A stretch of 64,000 bases of DNA from Rhodothermales bacterium (GTDB taxonomy: Bacteria; Bacteroidota; Rhodothermia; Rhodothermales; UBA10348): contig JANQQV010000026.1 of assembly GCA_028284865.1 (NCBI GenBank), forward strand, positions 1 to 64,000. The letters run 5' to 3'. Made by a program: the position numbers and the translations under genes. The first letter of the stretch is position 1. Each line of letters begins with the position of its first letter. Positions 30,524 to 40,107 of the stretch are shown here, piece by piece. The notes under the pieces are model-generated. The model saw only the letters and a program-made list of their open reading frames with translations, made no database searches and was not told the DNA's origin.

Positions 30524-32218
30524 CTACATGTCGCCGCCGCTCATGCCGTCGATCCGCTCCGGAATGCGATAGTTGATGCCCAGGCGCTCCAGGTGTAACA
30601 GGTTGAGCGCCAACCTGTTGTAAAAGTCACCAAGATCCCTTGATTCGGCTGTTGACCACACCACTTCCGACAAGGCCAACGCCCGCGGATAGGTCATGTA
30701 TTCGACGTATTCGGGCGTGGAGATGTACTCGGTCCAGACGTTTCCTTGTGCGCCCAGTATGTGGGAGGCTTCTTGTTCAGTCAACTCTGTCGGGACTGGG
30801 TCAAACGCATAGACAGTGTCCAGCGGAATAATCCGATTGGCCCAGTTCATGGCGAGAGGTTCGGTTTCCGGATCGCCTTGATAAAAGTCGAAGTAGAGAT
30901 AGTCGGTGGGCGTCATGATGACGTCATGTCCCATGCGAGACGCCTCTATGCCTCCAACCATTCCACGCCATGACATGACCGTGGCATTGGGAGCTAATCC
31001 ACCTTCAAGGATTTCATCCCACCCGATCAGGCGCTTACCCAGGCTGTTGAGGTGAGACTCGATACGGCGAACGAACCAGCTCTGAAGTTCTTCCTCAGAT
31101 GCCAGGCCCTCGCGTCGCATCACTTCAAGTGCTACTGGGCTTTCTTCCCACTGGATCTTGGGCACTTCATCAGCACCGATATGGATGTAGGGGCCTGGAA
31201 ACAGTTCGGCTACCTCGTCTAAGACGGTAAACAAGAACTCGAACGTCTCTTCCTGAGGGCAGAGGATGTCTTGCTGGATCCCCCACGTGGTCTTGACCTC
31301 ATAGGGACCCTCGTGGCATCCGAATTCGGGATAGGCAGCCAAGACGGCACCAGAGTGTCCGGGGACATCGATCTCTGGAATGACAGTGACATGGCGCTCC
31401 GCCGCATAGGCAACCACTTCCCGGATCTCATCCTTCGTGTAGAATCCTCCGTGAGGGATGCCATCTCCGATGTAAGGGTTCAAGTTTTTCTCCACTACCG
31501 TCTCTGATCGCCATGCTCCCACTTCGGTCAAGCGGGGATACGCATCAATCTCAACGCGCCATCCTTGATCCTCAGTAAGGTGCCAGTGGAACACATTGAG
31601 CTTGTAGCGAGCCATTGTGTCAATGAATCGCTTTACGAACGCGACGTCGAAGAAATGCCGACCCACATCAAGGTGCAGCCCGCGATAACTGAACCGGGGA
31701 GCATCTTGAATGATGACTCCAGGGACGATCCAATCCGTTGTCGTCGCCGGTCCGGCGCCAGAAATCTCGGCTGGGAGCATTTGATGCAGGCTTTGCAAGG
31801 CATAGAATGCTCCCGAAGCGTCTCCCGCCAGGATGCGAATTCCATCGACTGACACACTCAGGGAATAGGATTCATCCCCCAGCGTCGTATCCAACAAGAG
31901 CTCAATGTCGCCGACCGAACTTGATACAGGAAGTGTTCGGCCCATTGGCACAGCCCATAGGTCTGCAAAGAAGGAAGCCGCTTCAGTCAGTTCCTCATGA
32001 ATGACCCGGAATCCTGAGCCCGCAGTTAGTTGATAGGATTCCCCCGAAACGTCCATGGCGGCAGGCTTCGGAACAATGGGGATTACGATGTCATCGCTTG
32101 CAGCATTGTGACCGGATGGGTTAGAACAACCCACCAACAGGGCGAGGCTCACGAACGCAACCGGCCCCCAAACAGGAGGAAAGCCTTTGAATGTCCTGGA
32201 TTTCGGGAAAATGGCCAT
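30524..32218 (-). CDS. Beta-N-acetylhexosaminidase, GH20 lipoprotein
   Basis: This enzyme (564 aa) removes terminal N-acetylhexosamine, e.g. from chitin fragments or glycans. A lipoprotein signal (lipobox LLVGC) is followed by a GH20b N-terminal domain (PIVPKPAAMDVSGESYQL). The catalytic barrel has YRGLHLDVGRHFFDVAFVKR, FHWHLTEDQGWRVEID and the catalytic Asp-Glu pair in HIGADEVPKIQWEES (about 346). The frame is open upstream to 32455, but ATG 32218 starts a lipoprotein signal and avoids overlap with the polymerase gene. The start lies 56 bases after that gene, on the same strand. Confidence 0.93.
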   Translation of the reverse strand: MAIFPKSRTFKGFPPVWGPVAFVSLALLVGCSNPSGHNAASDDIVIPIVPKPAAMDVSGESYQLTAGSGFRVIHEELTEAASFFADLWAVPMGRTLPVSSSVGDIELLLDTTLGDESYSLSVSVDGIRILAGDASGAFYALQSLHQMLPAEISGAGPATTTDWIVPGVIIQDAPRFSYRGLHLDVGRHFFDVAFVKRFIDTMARYKLNVFHWHLTEDQGWRVEIDAYPRLTEVGAWRSETVVEKNLNPYIGDGIPHGGFYTKDEIREVVAYAAERHVTVIPEIDVPGHSGAVLAAYPEFGCHEGPYEVKTTWGIQQDILCPQEETFEFLFTVLDEVAELFPGPYIHIGADEVPKIQWEESPVALEVMRREGLASEEELQSWFVRRIESHLNSLGKRLIGWDEILEGGLAPNATVMSWRGMVGGIEASRMGHDVIMTPTDYLYFDFYQGDPETEPLAMNWANRIIPLDTVYAFDPVPTELTEQEASHILGAQGNVWTEYISTPEYVEYMTYPRALALSEVVWSTAESRDLGDFYNRLALNLLHLERLGINYRIPERIDGMSGGDM

Positions 32219-32273
32219 GATCAAGGTTTGAGCAAGGATTATTGCTGGCGAGTGGGATGCCGGAGGAGCGATG

Positions 32274-34643
32274 CTAGAACTCTTCGTCTTCATCATCTTC
32301 AGGAAGTTCGGGCGCGAGAGAATCTGGAATGGGAAAACTACGCCCCACGAGCCTGACTGATGAGGCGTCGAATCCAAAGAGATCCTCCGGCGAGAACACC
32401 TTGCGGAAATCGGTCGGAGAGAAAAAGGGCTCGAATCTCCCCGCCAGTTCATCAAGTCGTTTCAGATAGAACGAGGTGTTTTCGTCGGGTGAGCGTGGGT
32501 CCCAAGCCGATGCCAGTCTTGCTTGCTCGAATGCCGGCCCCGAAGTGCCAGCGCCGCCGACATACCAGGATATGCGATCTCCCTTTCGGAAGGGACGCTG
32601 ACTGCCCGCGTTGTGCTCCCGGGCTAATTCATACACGGCGCTCCGTGTACGCTTTCCCGCGTCCACGTCCCGCTGATACACCTCCATGGAGTCTCTCAAG
32701 GTATCTGTCCGGCAAAAATCAGAGGCGTGCTCCCATGCGTGCTCCGTGATCTGGTCGCGAGCGGCCAGATAGAGATCATGAGCCCCTTGAATGTCCTCGC
32801 CCAGTAGCTTCAGTACACAATTCCGGACAAAGCGACGACCGAATGGTTCAATGGACCGGGATACTAGGGCAGACCCCTTCATGGATGTGCTCCCGTCATG
32901 ATCCCTCAGCGCGTAGTTTTTCTTTTTGTACGACAGGATGCGTTCGTAGCGGCCATCAAACCCGATTCGGATTCCCTCGGGCATTTCGTCATTCAGTGAC
33001 TCAAGAAAGGCCCGCTCGGCGTCTTCGCCCTCCACGCCGTCCGGGGGGACGAACAGCACGCCATCTGTGTCAACCTCTACAAGCTTTCCTCCCCGTTCGA
33101 CAATGAGTCGCATGATGGAGAGCAGGATGTCCTGCCCCGTTGTGGCTACTCGATCGGCTTCGGAGTAGTCATTGAACAGCGCTGCAGAGAATCCGAGATA
33201 CCCATAGAAACTGTTGATTACGATCTTGTAGGAGTTCTGTCGTGCATCCAACGCACTTTTCAGTTCGCCTTCGTCGGCAGACTTCATCGCGGCCTTTGAC
33301 TCCATTCTCAAGGTGGTCAGTCTTTTGAGGAGGTCGGGAAACAGGCCGAGTGCGTCCCGATCAGGACGCACGTCGAAGTTCAGCATGATGGATGGGTACA
33401 GACTTTCAACGTCCGCATACACAACAGGCCCCGTGATCCCGGTGAAGAAGATGTCGGTGTATCCACCGTGGGATTGGCTGCCCCACTCTGAACGTGGCAG
33501 TGAGTGCCGTTTACGGAGGTGCTCTCGCACAAACAGGCTTTCGATCTTGGAAGCGGGTCCGACGCGCGCCACCTGTCCGTATTCCATGGGGAGCATCTGC
33601 GTCAGGTAGAAATTCGATTCGGACAGGTGGCGCGCGAGGCGCTCCGTCTCGATCACGTCATCCTGTGCATAGCGAATCAGTCGCTCGGGATCGGACGACC
33701 ACATGGCAGTGATCTGATCGCCTTCGATGTAGGTGCGATCGGCTGGAGCGAATCCGAAATGCCGTGATACCTCCTTCAACCCGTACCCGGGCAGGTCCCT
33801 CTTGATGGCGTCGTACTCCATGGAGAGAAAGAACGTGTCAATCACATGGCGGCCTGCAATGTCGAGACCGGTGAAATCCAGGCTGCGCTCAGCAAATCGC
33901 GTTGACGTGGCAAACGTGCGTGGTTCCTTCCGGTCCCGACCGATCGAAAACGGGACACCGTGCATCTCACAACGACGCATCAGATAGGGAAAGTCGAAAC
34001 GGAAGATGTTGTGGCCTTCGATCACGTCCGGATCCTTGGCCTGGATGGCCCGGACGGTTTCTTCCAGCAATTCCGACTCTGTCCATTCTGGATTTCCCAA
34101 TACCGTGCGCCATCCTCGATTGTCGGAAAGGGCCACTAGAATGATGGCATCCTCCCGACGATCAGCATTGGGGAAGTCACCGCTGGAAACACATTCGATA
34201 TCAAGCTGCAAGCGATGCAGGTCATCGAATCCCATCTCCTTGAACAGGGTTCGGCCCGACTGCATCAGATATTGTTGCGCGGGAGAGGGAATCGTGTAGG
34301 TAGGCAAGGATTCACCAGCATCTTTCGCCTGCCTTCCGATATGTCGGACCCCATTCCAGTAGTCATTCCAGTTGCTAAAGACAACGAGATGATTGAATTG
34401 GAGTCGACCTTTCAGGAGTTGGAATCGGTAGCGCGATCGATCGAAACCCGCCAGAAAACGGATATCCGAGACGAATACGAAGGGGTAGAAGGGGACCTCT
34501 GAGAGCGACACCCTCAGTCCGTCCTCGCTCCGCTTCCAGACCTGCACATGCCCACGCGACGTTCCCCGATCCGTCACCGGCTGCACGGCGACTATGCGTG
34601 CCGTGTCGTCATGTCCGTACAGTAGCGGATCGGGACCGTTCAT
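32274..34643 (-). CDS. polB: Family B DNA polymerase (Pol II type)
   Basis: This 789-residue family B polymerase contains a proofreading exonuclease and a polymerase domain. Exonuclease motifs: DIEC (about 148), EGHNIFRFDFPYL (about 207-219) and YAQDDVIETERL. Polymerase motifs: DVESLYPSIMLNFDVRP (motif A, about 410), YKIVINSFYGYLGF (motif B) and VDTDGVLF (motif C, about 521), where the family has DTD. The size is that of E. coli Pol II (783 aa), which serves in damage bypass and repair. No umuDC- or lexA-like gene or LexA box was noticed nearby. Confidence 0.94.
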   Translation of the reverse strand: MNGPDPLLYGHDDTARIVAVQPVTDRGTSRGHVQVWKRSEDGLRVSLSEVPFYPFVFVSDIRFLAGFDRSRYRFQLLKGRLQFNHLVVFSNWNDYWNGVRHIGRQAKDAGESLPTYTIPSPAQQYLMQSGRTLFKEMGFDDLHRLQLDIECVSSGDFPNADRREDAIILVALSDNRGWRTVLGNPEWTESELLEETVRAIQAKDPDVIEGHNIFRFDFPYLMRRCEMHGVPFSIGRDRKEPRTFATSTRFAERSLDFTGLDIAGRHVIDTFFLSMEYDAIKRDLPGYGLKEVSRHFGFAPADRTYIEGDQITAMWSSDPERLIRYAQDDVIETERLARHLSESNFYLTQMLPMEYGQVARVGPASKIESLFVREHLRKRHSLPRSEWGSQSHGGYTDIFFTGITGPVVYADVESLYPSIMLNFDVRPDRDALGLFPDLLKRLTTLRMESKAAMKSADEGELKSALDARQNSYKIVINSFYGYLGFSAALFNDYSEADRVATTGQDILLSIMRLIVERGGKLVEVDTDGVLFVPPDGVEGEDAERAFLESLNDEMPEGIRIGFDGRYERILSYKKKNYALRDHDGSTSMKGSALVSRSIEPFGRRFVRNCVLKLLGEDIQGAHDLYLAARDQITEHAWEHASDFCRTDTLRDSMEVYQRDVDAGKRTRSAVYELAREHNAGSQRPFRKGDRISWYVGGAGTSGPAFEQARLASAWDPRSPDENTSFYLKRLDELAGRFEPFFSPTDFRKVFSPEDLFGFDASSVRLVGRSFPIPDSLAPELPEDDEDEEF

Positions 34644-34744
34644 GAGAATTCGGGATCGCCCGTAACGGAGCGAGGGATTCTAAGGGCAAGATGTCGGATG
34701 CGAGACGAAGCGAATGAAGCAAATCACACGTGTAAAACCTACAT

Positions 34745-35545
34745 GTGTGCCCGGCGATGCTTCGAAATCGGTGCCACTTTCGGCTTGTCACGGATGTGTT
34801 GTGTCACTCGTCTGCAATTCTACGTGGTCTCTACCCTTGTTGTCCGCTATTTTCGATACGCCGCTCATCGATAAGCCAGGTCCGACCGCTGGAATCAAGT
34901 ACATCCATATCGCCCTCATCAGTCCAACTAACCACCACCCGGCTGGGTCATCGGTTTGGACAGCGTGTGCTTTTCCGCAAGATGGATCTGCAGTTCTCGG
35001 GCGGGACGACCACGGCCATTGTCGGCTCGAACGGATCAGGAAAATCAACGCTCGTCCGGATCTTGGCTGGCCTAATGATGCCTACAAAAGGTACCATCGA
35101 ACTGACAGTCGACGGAAAAGCCATCGAGCAGGAGTTTCGCCCGATGCAGTGTGGAATGGTGGCGCCCTATCTGAATGTCTACGAAGGATTCTCGCCTCGA
35201 GAGAACCTGCAATTTCTGGCGTCGGTCCGTGGTCTGGGACGCCGTTCGCCCCGGATTGATGAGGTTCTGCAACAAGTTGAGATCGACCACCGCGCAGAAG
35301 ATCCCGTCAGCACTTTTTCCTCTGGCATGTTGCAGCGGGTGCGTCTGGCCTGTGCGTTGCTGTCCGATCCGCCAGTATTGCTTCTGGATGAACCCACGGC
35401 CACGTTGGACCTGGCCGGTGTCTCTGTTGTCCGTTCGATCATAGATGAAGCCGTGAGGCGTGACAAGCTGGTGATCGTGGCCACGAACGAGCCTGAGGAA
35501 GCCGCTGCCTGCGAGCGTCGAATCGACGTGGAAGATCATCGATAG
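34745..35545 (+). CDS. ABC transporter ATP-binding protein
   Basis: An ABC ATPase of up to 266 residues. Walker A is GSNGSGKST (about 93-101), the signature is the variant FSSGMLQRVRLA (about 190) and Walker B is VLLLDEPTA with the D-loop TLDLAG (about 212-222). This signature type is seen in CcmA-like and ABC-2 exporters. The first 55 residues do not look like an ABC domain, so the true start may lie further in (for example a GTG or TTG near 34796); no good alternative ATG exists. No permease is adjacent. Its last 10 bases overlap the end of the convergent comF gene. Confidence 0.82.
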   Translation: MCPAMLRNRCHFRLVTDVLCHSSAILRGLYPCCPLFSIRRSSISQVRPLESSTSISPSSVQLTTTRLGHRFGQRVLFRKMDLQFSGGTTTAIVGSNGSGKSTLVRILAGLMMPTKGTIELTVDGKAIEQEFRPMQCGMVAPYLNVYEGFSPRENLQFLASVRGLGRRSPRIDEVLQQVEIDHRAEDPVSTFSSGMLQRVRLACALLSDPPVLLLDEPTATLDLAGVSVVRSIIDEAVRRDKLVIVATNEPEEAAACERRIDVEDHR

Positions 35546-36333
35546 TAGCCGCCCCGCTCTGGCGACGCAGTTCGAAACAGTTCTCGTCTGAATGCCAGAG
35601 CCACGAGTGCAACGTGGTGTCCAGCTTGCTCCAGGAGGTCGGCGCAGGCATCCAGCGTTGCGCCGGTGGTCACCACATCATCGATCAGGATGATTCTGGA
35701 AGGGGTCAAAAATTGCGGGCCGGGAGCGAATACCGACTTCACATTCATCAGGCGCTGTGCACGGTCCAGATTGTTCTGCGGGGTCCCCAACCGGGTTCGT
35801 CGGATCAGATCAGTTTCAACGCGCCCCCCGATGCTGCACGCAACCGCTGTTGCAAGAATGTGGACGGTATCCAGACCGCGATCCAATAGTCGGGCAGGAT
35901 GAGAGGGGACAGGAACGACGATGGTGTTCTCATTTAGCTCATTTTCAGAATCGCCGTCTTCGATGCTCTGGTGCCATTCCGTGGCCAAAGCAGCATCCAT
36001 TCGGGTCGCCAAATACGAGCCCAGCCATTCCGCACTCCGTTCGGATTGATCGTATTTCGCTGCACGGTGAACGGCGCGCATGGGCGAGCCTTTCCGGTAG
36101 TACGTAATCGCCCATACCGGTCTTCCGGCCGGAGTGACTCCGGGCAACTCGCAGGTGTCGATCTGGCAGGAATCCAAGACCCTCAGGCACACCCCACACA
36201 AAGGTGACGCATCTTGAACCAGGGTGTCGCAGGCCGCACACGAGGGAGGCAACAGGACGTCCAGCACGGCCTTGCACGCAGTGCGCAAACTCAGGACTGA
36301 TCGGCTCAGGGTACCCGGCAGTTGCATGATCAA
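35536..36333 (-). CDS. comF: ComF-family phosphoribosyltransferase-like protein
   Basis: The 265-residue protein has the ComF layout. An N-terminal zinc-ribbon has two CxxC pairs (CAACDTL ... CGVCLRV, residues about 34-53). A phosphoribosyltransferase fold follows, with VPVPSHPARLLDRGLDTVHI and the PRPP loop IILIDDVVTTGATLDACADL (about 212-231). ComF takes part in DNA uptake and processing in naturally competent bacteria; the exact reaction is uncertain. It is convergent with, and overlaps by 10 bases, the ABC ATPase. Confidence 0.9.
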   Translation of the reverse strand: MIMQLPGTLSRSVLSLRTACKAVLDVLLPPSCAACDTLVQDASPLCGVCLRVLDSCQIDTCELPGVTPAGRPVWAITYYRKGSPMRAVHRAAKYDQSERSAEWLGSYLATRMDAALATEWHQSIEDGDSENELNENTIVVPVPSHPARLLDRGLDTVHILATAVACSIGGRVETDLIRRTRLGTPQNNLDRAQRLMNVKSVFAPGPQFLTPSRIILIDDVVTTGATLDACADLLEQAGHHVALVALAFRRELFRTASPERGGYYR

Positions 36334-36433
36334 TGAAATGATGATGGAGGGCCGTTCTCACGACCCCGTCAGGTCGGCATTGCAACTGTGCTTTTGTATC
36401 ATGGAGCACCCAGAAACGAGTCCAATAGCTGCC

Positions 36434-36664
36434 ATGAGTGACCGCAAACGCAAAGGAATGCTGATCAAGAACACCAACACCCAGACGGTGACGATCAACA
36501 TGGCCACGCGGACGATTTCCCTCGCCCCTGGCGATGAGGAGTTGGTCACGGCGGAAGAGGTGCTGGACGAGACGCTGCGCGATTTCCTGCAGGTTCGCGG
36601 GGTATCCATCGTGCGACCTGCACGCGACGAAGAAGAAGCCGAGCTTCGCGAACGGCTGGCCTGA
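36434..36664 (+). CDS. Small protein of unknown function
   Basis: I do not recognise this 76-residue protein. It starts basic (MSDRKRKGMLIKNTNT), has a beta-rich middle (QTVTINMATRTISLAPGDEE) and ends in charged helices. The frame is open further up (to 36224), overlapping comF, so the start is uncertain; ATG 36434 gives the compact, conserved-looking product and 36401 is an alternative. A weak hairpin with T-rich end (about 36676-36711) follows. It is 75 bases upstream of the glycosyltransferase gene. Confidence 0.6.
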   Translation: MSDRKRKGMLIKNTNTQTVTINMATRTISLAPGDEELVTAEEVLDETLRDFLQVRGVSIVRPARDEEEAELRERLA

Positions 36665-36675
36665 TACACGCCGAC

Positions 36676-36711
36676 AAGGCTCGAACGCAGGCCATCTTCC
36701 GTTCGCCTTTT
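36676..36711 (+). terminator. Weak candidate terminator
   Basis: AAGG and CGAACG pair with CGTTCG and CCTT, with a two-base bulge, followed by a short T-run. The imperfect stem leaves this uncertain. Confidence 0.35.
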
Positions 36712-36739
36712 CTGTTCCACCAGATTCTACTGATTCGAG

Positions 36740-37897
36740 ATGCGCATTCTGGCCCTTGAACCCTGGTACGGCGGATCACATCGATCCTTTCTGGATGGCC
36801 TGGTGAATCACAGTCGGCACCAGATCGACACGATTACCATGAGCGCCCGGTTCTGGAAGTGGCGTATGCATGGCGGCGCGGTGACGATGGCCAGGAAGGC
36901 GGAGCGCATGTACCATGACAAGGAGAAGCCCGACGTCATCTTTGCGTCGAGCATGGTCAATCTTCCGGCTTTTCTCGCGCTGACGCGCTTCGAATTGGAA
37001 GGCGTTCCGGTCGTGATGTACATGCACGAGAATCAGCTCACGTATCCGCTGCCAGAAGGCAAGGAGCGTGACCACACGTACGGGTATATCAACTACCTCT
37101 CTTGTCTGGCAGCGGATCACGTGCTGTTCAACTCGCAGTTCCACTACGACCAGTTTGTAGAGGCGCTGCCCAGACTGCTTCGCCTCTTTCCGGATTACAC
37201 CCACCTCAAGACGGCGGCGCATATTCGAGACAAGAGTTCAGTCCTGCACCTGGGACTCGACCTCAGAGGTCACGATAAATATGCTTCTGCATACGAGGGC
37301 CACGCGTGGGGCCCGGGCATGAAGCCCCCCATCGTTCTCTGGAATCAGCGCTGGGAGTATGACAAGGATCCCGAAGCGTTCTTCCGGGTGATGAACAGAC
37401 TCGACGACTCCGGCCACAAGTTCCGCTTGATTCTCGCCGGCGAACACTTCGAAGAGCAGCCCAAGGAATTCGAGCGCGCATTCGAACGCTACGCCGAACG
37501 GATCCTGCACTACGGCTATGCCGAGGATTTCCGCGAGTACAGTCGCCTGTTGCACCGTGCCGACATGGTCGTTTCCACGTCCAAGCATGAGTTTTTCGGT
37601 ATCTCGATGCTGGAAGCCATCTACTGTGGATGCCACCCACTGTTACCGCGACGTCTCTCATATCCTGAGCTGATTCCCGAATCGCTTCACAGCCCGTTGC
37701 TTCACGCTCCGATTCTCTATGACACCGAGGATGAGCTGTTCGAAGTCATGGCGCGCATCTTGAAAGGGGAGGATCGGCCGCTACCGGTTTCCACACTACG
37801 CGGCATCTCCGAGCACCTCGAGTGGGGACAGCATGTCGAGCATTTCGACAATCTGTTCGAAGACATCGCAGCGAAACGGAAGAACTTCCAGCTGTAG
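36740..37897 (+). CDS. DUF3524/QTMAN-type glycosyltransferase
   Basis: This 385-residue GT-B enzyme has the DUF3524 N-terminal domain now named for tRNA-queuosine alpha-mannosyltransferase (QTMAN/GTDC1 in animals). Landmarks are LALEPWYGGSHRSFLDGLV, MSARFWKWRMHGG, FASSMVNLPAFLAL and VVMYMHENQLTYP. The GT1 half shows RLILAGEHFEEQP and STSKHEFFGISMLEAIYCGC (about 279-298). The animal enzyme mannosylates queuosine in tRNA-Asp. Whether this bacterial homologue modifies tRNA or another acceptor is not known from the sequence. It is convergent with icd, with a shared terminator. Confidence 0.85.
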   Translation: MRILALEPWYGGSHRSFLDGLVNHSRHQIDTITMSARFWKWRMHGGAVTMARKAERMYHDKEKPDVIFASSMVNLPAFLALTRFELEGVPVVMYMHENQLTYPLPEGKERDHTYGYINYLSCLAADHVLFNSQFHYDQFVEALPRLLRLFPDYTHLKTAAHIRDKSSVLHLGLDLRGHDKYASAYEGHAWGPGMKPPIVLWNQRWEYDKDPEAFFRVMNRLDDSGHKFRLILAGEHFEEQPKEFERAFERYAERILHYGYAEDFREYSRLLHRADMVVSTSKHEFFGISMLEAIYCGCHPLLPRRLSYPELIPESLHSPLLHAPILYDTEDELFEVMARILKGEDRPLPVSTLRGISEHLEWGQHVEHFDNLFEDIAAKRKNFQL

Positions 37898-37934
37898 GCA
37901 CGCACGCTGCCTGACTCCGTCGAGCAACAAACGA

Positions 37935-37971
37935 AAAAAGGGTGCCTCACGCGATGTGAGACACCCTTTTT
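37935..37971. terminator. Bidirectional terminator between glycosyltransferase and icd
   Basis: AAAAAGGGTG-c-CTCAC (37935-37950) pairs with GTGAG-a-CACCCTTTTT (37956-37971) with one mismatch and a 5-base loop. The A- and T-runs on both sides make it work for both convergent genes. Confidence 0.92.
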
Positions 37972-37994
37972 GATTTCGCAGCCTAGATGGCTGG

Positions 37995-39239
37995 TCAACC
38001 CATGTTTTCGACCATCGCTTCCCCGAACTCAGAGCATTTGAGCAGCGTCGCACCATCCATCAAGCGATCGAAGTCGTACGTAACGCGCTTCTGACTGATC
38101 GTCTTCTCAAGCGAAGTCACAATCAGGTCAGCTGCCTCGTTCCATCCCATGAAGCGGAACATCATTTCGCCCGACAGGATGACCGATCCCGGGTTCACCT
38201 TGTCCTGGCCCGCATACTTCGGCGCTGTGCCGTGCGTGGCTTCGAAGATCGAGAGTCCCGTGTCGTAGTTGATGTTCGCACCAGGGGCGATCCCGATACC
38301 TCCAACCTGCGCGGCCAGCGCGTCCGAGATGTAGTCGCCATTCAGGTTCATCGTTGCGATGACGCCGTACTCGGCAGGGCGCGTGAGAATCTGCTGCAAA
38401 AAGGCGTCCGCGATCACGTCCTTGATGACGATACCGTTCGGCAGCTTGCACCACGGACCTTCGCCCATGACTTCTGCACCGAATTCCTCGCGAGCCACTT
38501 CGTAACCCCAATCGCGGAAGGCGCCCTCGGTGAATTTCATGATGTTGCCTTTGTGCACCAGTGTGACCGAGTCCTTGCCCTGGTCGATGGCGTACTTGAT
38601 GGCAGCGCGGACAATGCGACGCGTTCCCTCTTTCGAAATCGGCTTGATGCCGTATCCGGAGGTCTCGGGGAAACGAACTTTTGAGAAGCGATCGCCAAAC
38701 GCGGTCTTCAGCGCCTCGGCAAATTTAGCCGCATCTTCGGTGCCCGCTTCAAACTCGATGCCGGCGTAGATGTCTTCCGAGTTCTCACGGAAGATGATCA
38801 TGTCCACGTTTTCTGGAGTCTTGACCGGAGAAGGCACGCCGCTGAAATAACGCACGGGGCGCACGCATGCGAACAGGTCCAATTTCTGGCGAAGGGCAAC
38901 ATTCAAGGAGCGAATGCCGCCGCCAACCGGCGTCGTGAGGGGGCCCTTGATCGATACCAGGTGATTCCGAATCGCATTCAGCGTGTCTTCGGGCAGCCAC
39001 TCGCCAAACTTGTCGAAGGCTTTTTCACCTGCGTAGACTTCAAACCACTCAATGCGACGACTTCCGCCGTAGGCCTTCGCCACCGCATTGTCGAATACGT
39101 TCTGAGCGGCCCGCCAGATATCAGGGCCGATGCCATCGCCTTCGATGAACGGAATGATGGGGGTGTCCGGAACGTTCAGGGTCCCGTTGTTCATGGTGAC
39201 GCTTTCGCCACCGGTAGGAGTCGTCAGGTGATCGTACAT
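37995..39239 (-). CDS. icd: NADP-dependent isocitrate dehydrogenase
   Basis: Icd (414 aa) converts isocitrate to 2-oxoglutarate in the TCA cycle. It is of the E. coli type: [20 protein letters not shown] at the start, the substrate site [20 protein letters not shown] (about 110-130), [14 protein letters not shown], and the coenzyme region [20 protein letters not shown]. The first ATG in frame (39239) is used; a TTG at 39251 is less likely. Its length is close to the 416 residues of E. coli Icd. Confidence 0.96.
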   Translation of the reverse strand: MYDHLTTPTGGESVTMNNGTLNVPDTPIIPFIEGDGIGPDIWRAAQNVFDNAVAKAYGGSRRIEWFEVYAGEKAFDKFGEWLPEDTLNAIRNHLVSIKGPLTTPVGGGIRSLNVALRQKLDLFACVRPVRYFSGVPSPVKTPENVDMIIFRENSEDIYAGIEFEAGTEDAAKFAEALKTAFGDRFSKVRFPETSGYGIKPISKEGTRRIVRAAIKYAIDQGKDSVTLVHKGNIMKFTEGAFRDWGYEVAREEFGAEVMGEGPWCKLPNGIVIKDVIADAFLQQILTRPAEYGVIATMNLNGDYISDALAAQVGGIGIAPGANINYDTGLSIFEATHGTAPKYAGQDKVNPGSVILSGEMMFRFMGWNEAADLIVTSLEKTISQKRVTYDFDRLMDGATLLKCSEFGEAMVENMG

Positions 39240-39342
39240 CGGCGTTCGCAATTGCTTGGATTCTCGGAAAAGTCCGGAAAACGCAAATTCGGTCCTGCTG
39301 ATCGAACTCGCGAGTGAAAATCACCGCAAGAGCGAGCGGGAT

Positions 39343-40074
39343 CTACAGCTTTCCGATCAAGGAACGAATCCGAAGCTCCCACACTTTCCACGTAGCTTCG
39401 CGAACGATGGCCTTGCTCATCTTCGAGCGGCCTTCGGTACGCTCCGTGAACACGATAGGCACTTCGGAAATCCGGAATCCCTTCTTCCAGGAGATGTAGT
39501 TCATCTCGATCTGGAAGGAATAGCCGTTCGAGCGGACGCGATCCAGGTCGATGGCCTCGAGCACTTCTCGGCGGAAGCACTTGAATCCGGCCGTGACGTC
39601 CTGAAGCGGGAGACGCGTGATGGCACGGGTGTAGATGCCGGCCGAGTAGGAGAGGATGAGCCGCGAAAGGGGCCAATTCATGATTCGGACGCCGCCAATG
39701 TATCGGGACCCGACGACCACATCTGCTTCATCGTTGTCGACGGGCTCGACCAAGCGGGGAAGATCCGCCGGATTGTGGGACAGATCGGCGTCCATTTCGC
39801 AAACCCGCTGATAATCGTGCTCGAGGGCGAATTTGAAGCCTGCGATATACGCAGTGCCAAGGCCTAATTTTCCTTCGCGACGAAGAAGGTGAATGCGGTC
39901 TGCGTGGCTTCCCTGGAGGCGTTCTACGAGATCCCCGGTGCCGTCGGGGCTTCCATCGTCGACGACCAGCATGTGGAAATGCTTCGGAAGTCGGAGGATC
40001 TGACTGACCACATGGCCGATGTTATCGGCTTCGTTGTACGTGGGGATGACGACGAGCGTCGGCGCCGAGTTCAT
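39343..40074 (-). CDS. Polyprenol-phosphate mannosyltransferase-like GT2
   Basis: This 243-residue family 2 glycosyltransferase resembles dolichol/polyprenol monophosphomannose synthase. Seen are VVIPTYNEADNIGHVV, MLVVDDGSPDGTGDLVERL, the metal-binding type motif CEMDADLSHNP (about 95), ADVVVGSRYIGG and VPIVFTERTEGRSKM. There is no C-terminal membrane anchor, as in the soluble DPM1 type. It would make a lipid-linked sugar for envelope glycans. It lies downstream of the anti-sigma gene with a 33-base gap, possibly read through from it. Confidence 0.9.
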   Translation of the reverse strand: MNSAPTLVVIPTYNEADNIGHVVSQILRLPKHFHMLVVDDGSPDGTGDLVERLQGSHADRIHLLRREGKLGLGTAYIAGFKFALEHDYQRVCEMDADLSHNPADLPRLVEPVDNDEADVVVGSRYIGGVRIMNWPLSRLILSYSAGIYTRAITRLPLQDVTAGFKCFRREVLEAIDLDRVRSNGYSFQIEMNYISWKKGFRISEVPIVFTERTEGRSKMSKAIVREATWKVWELRIRSLIGKL

Positions 40075-40107
40075 CCGGACGGGGGAGCTGACAGGTGAGC
40101 GGGCGCG

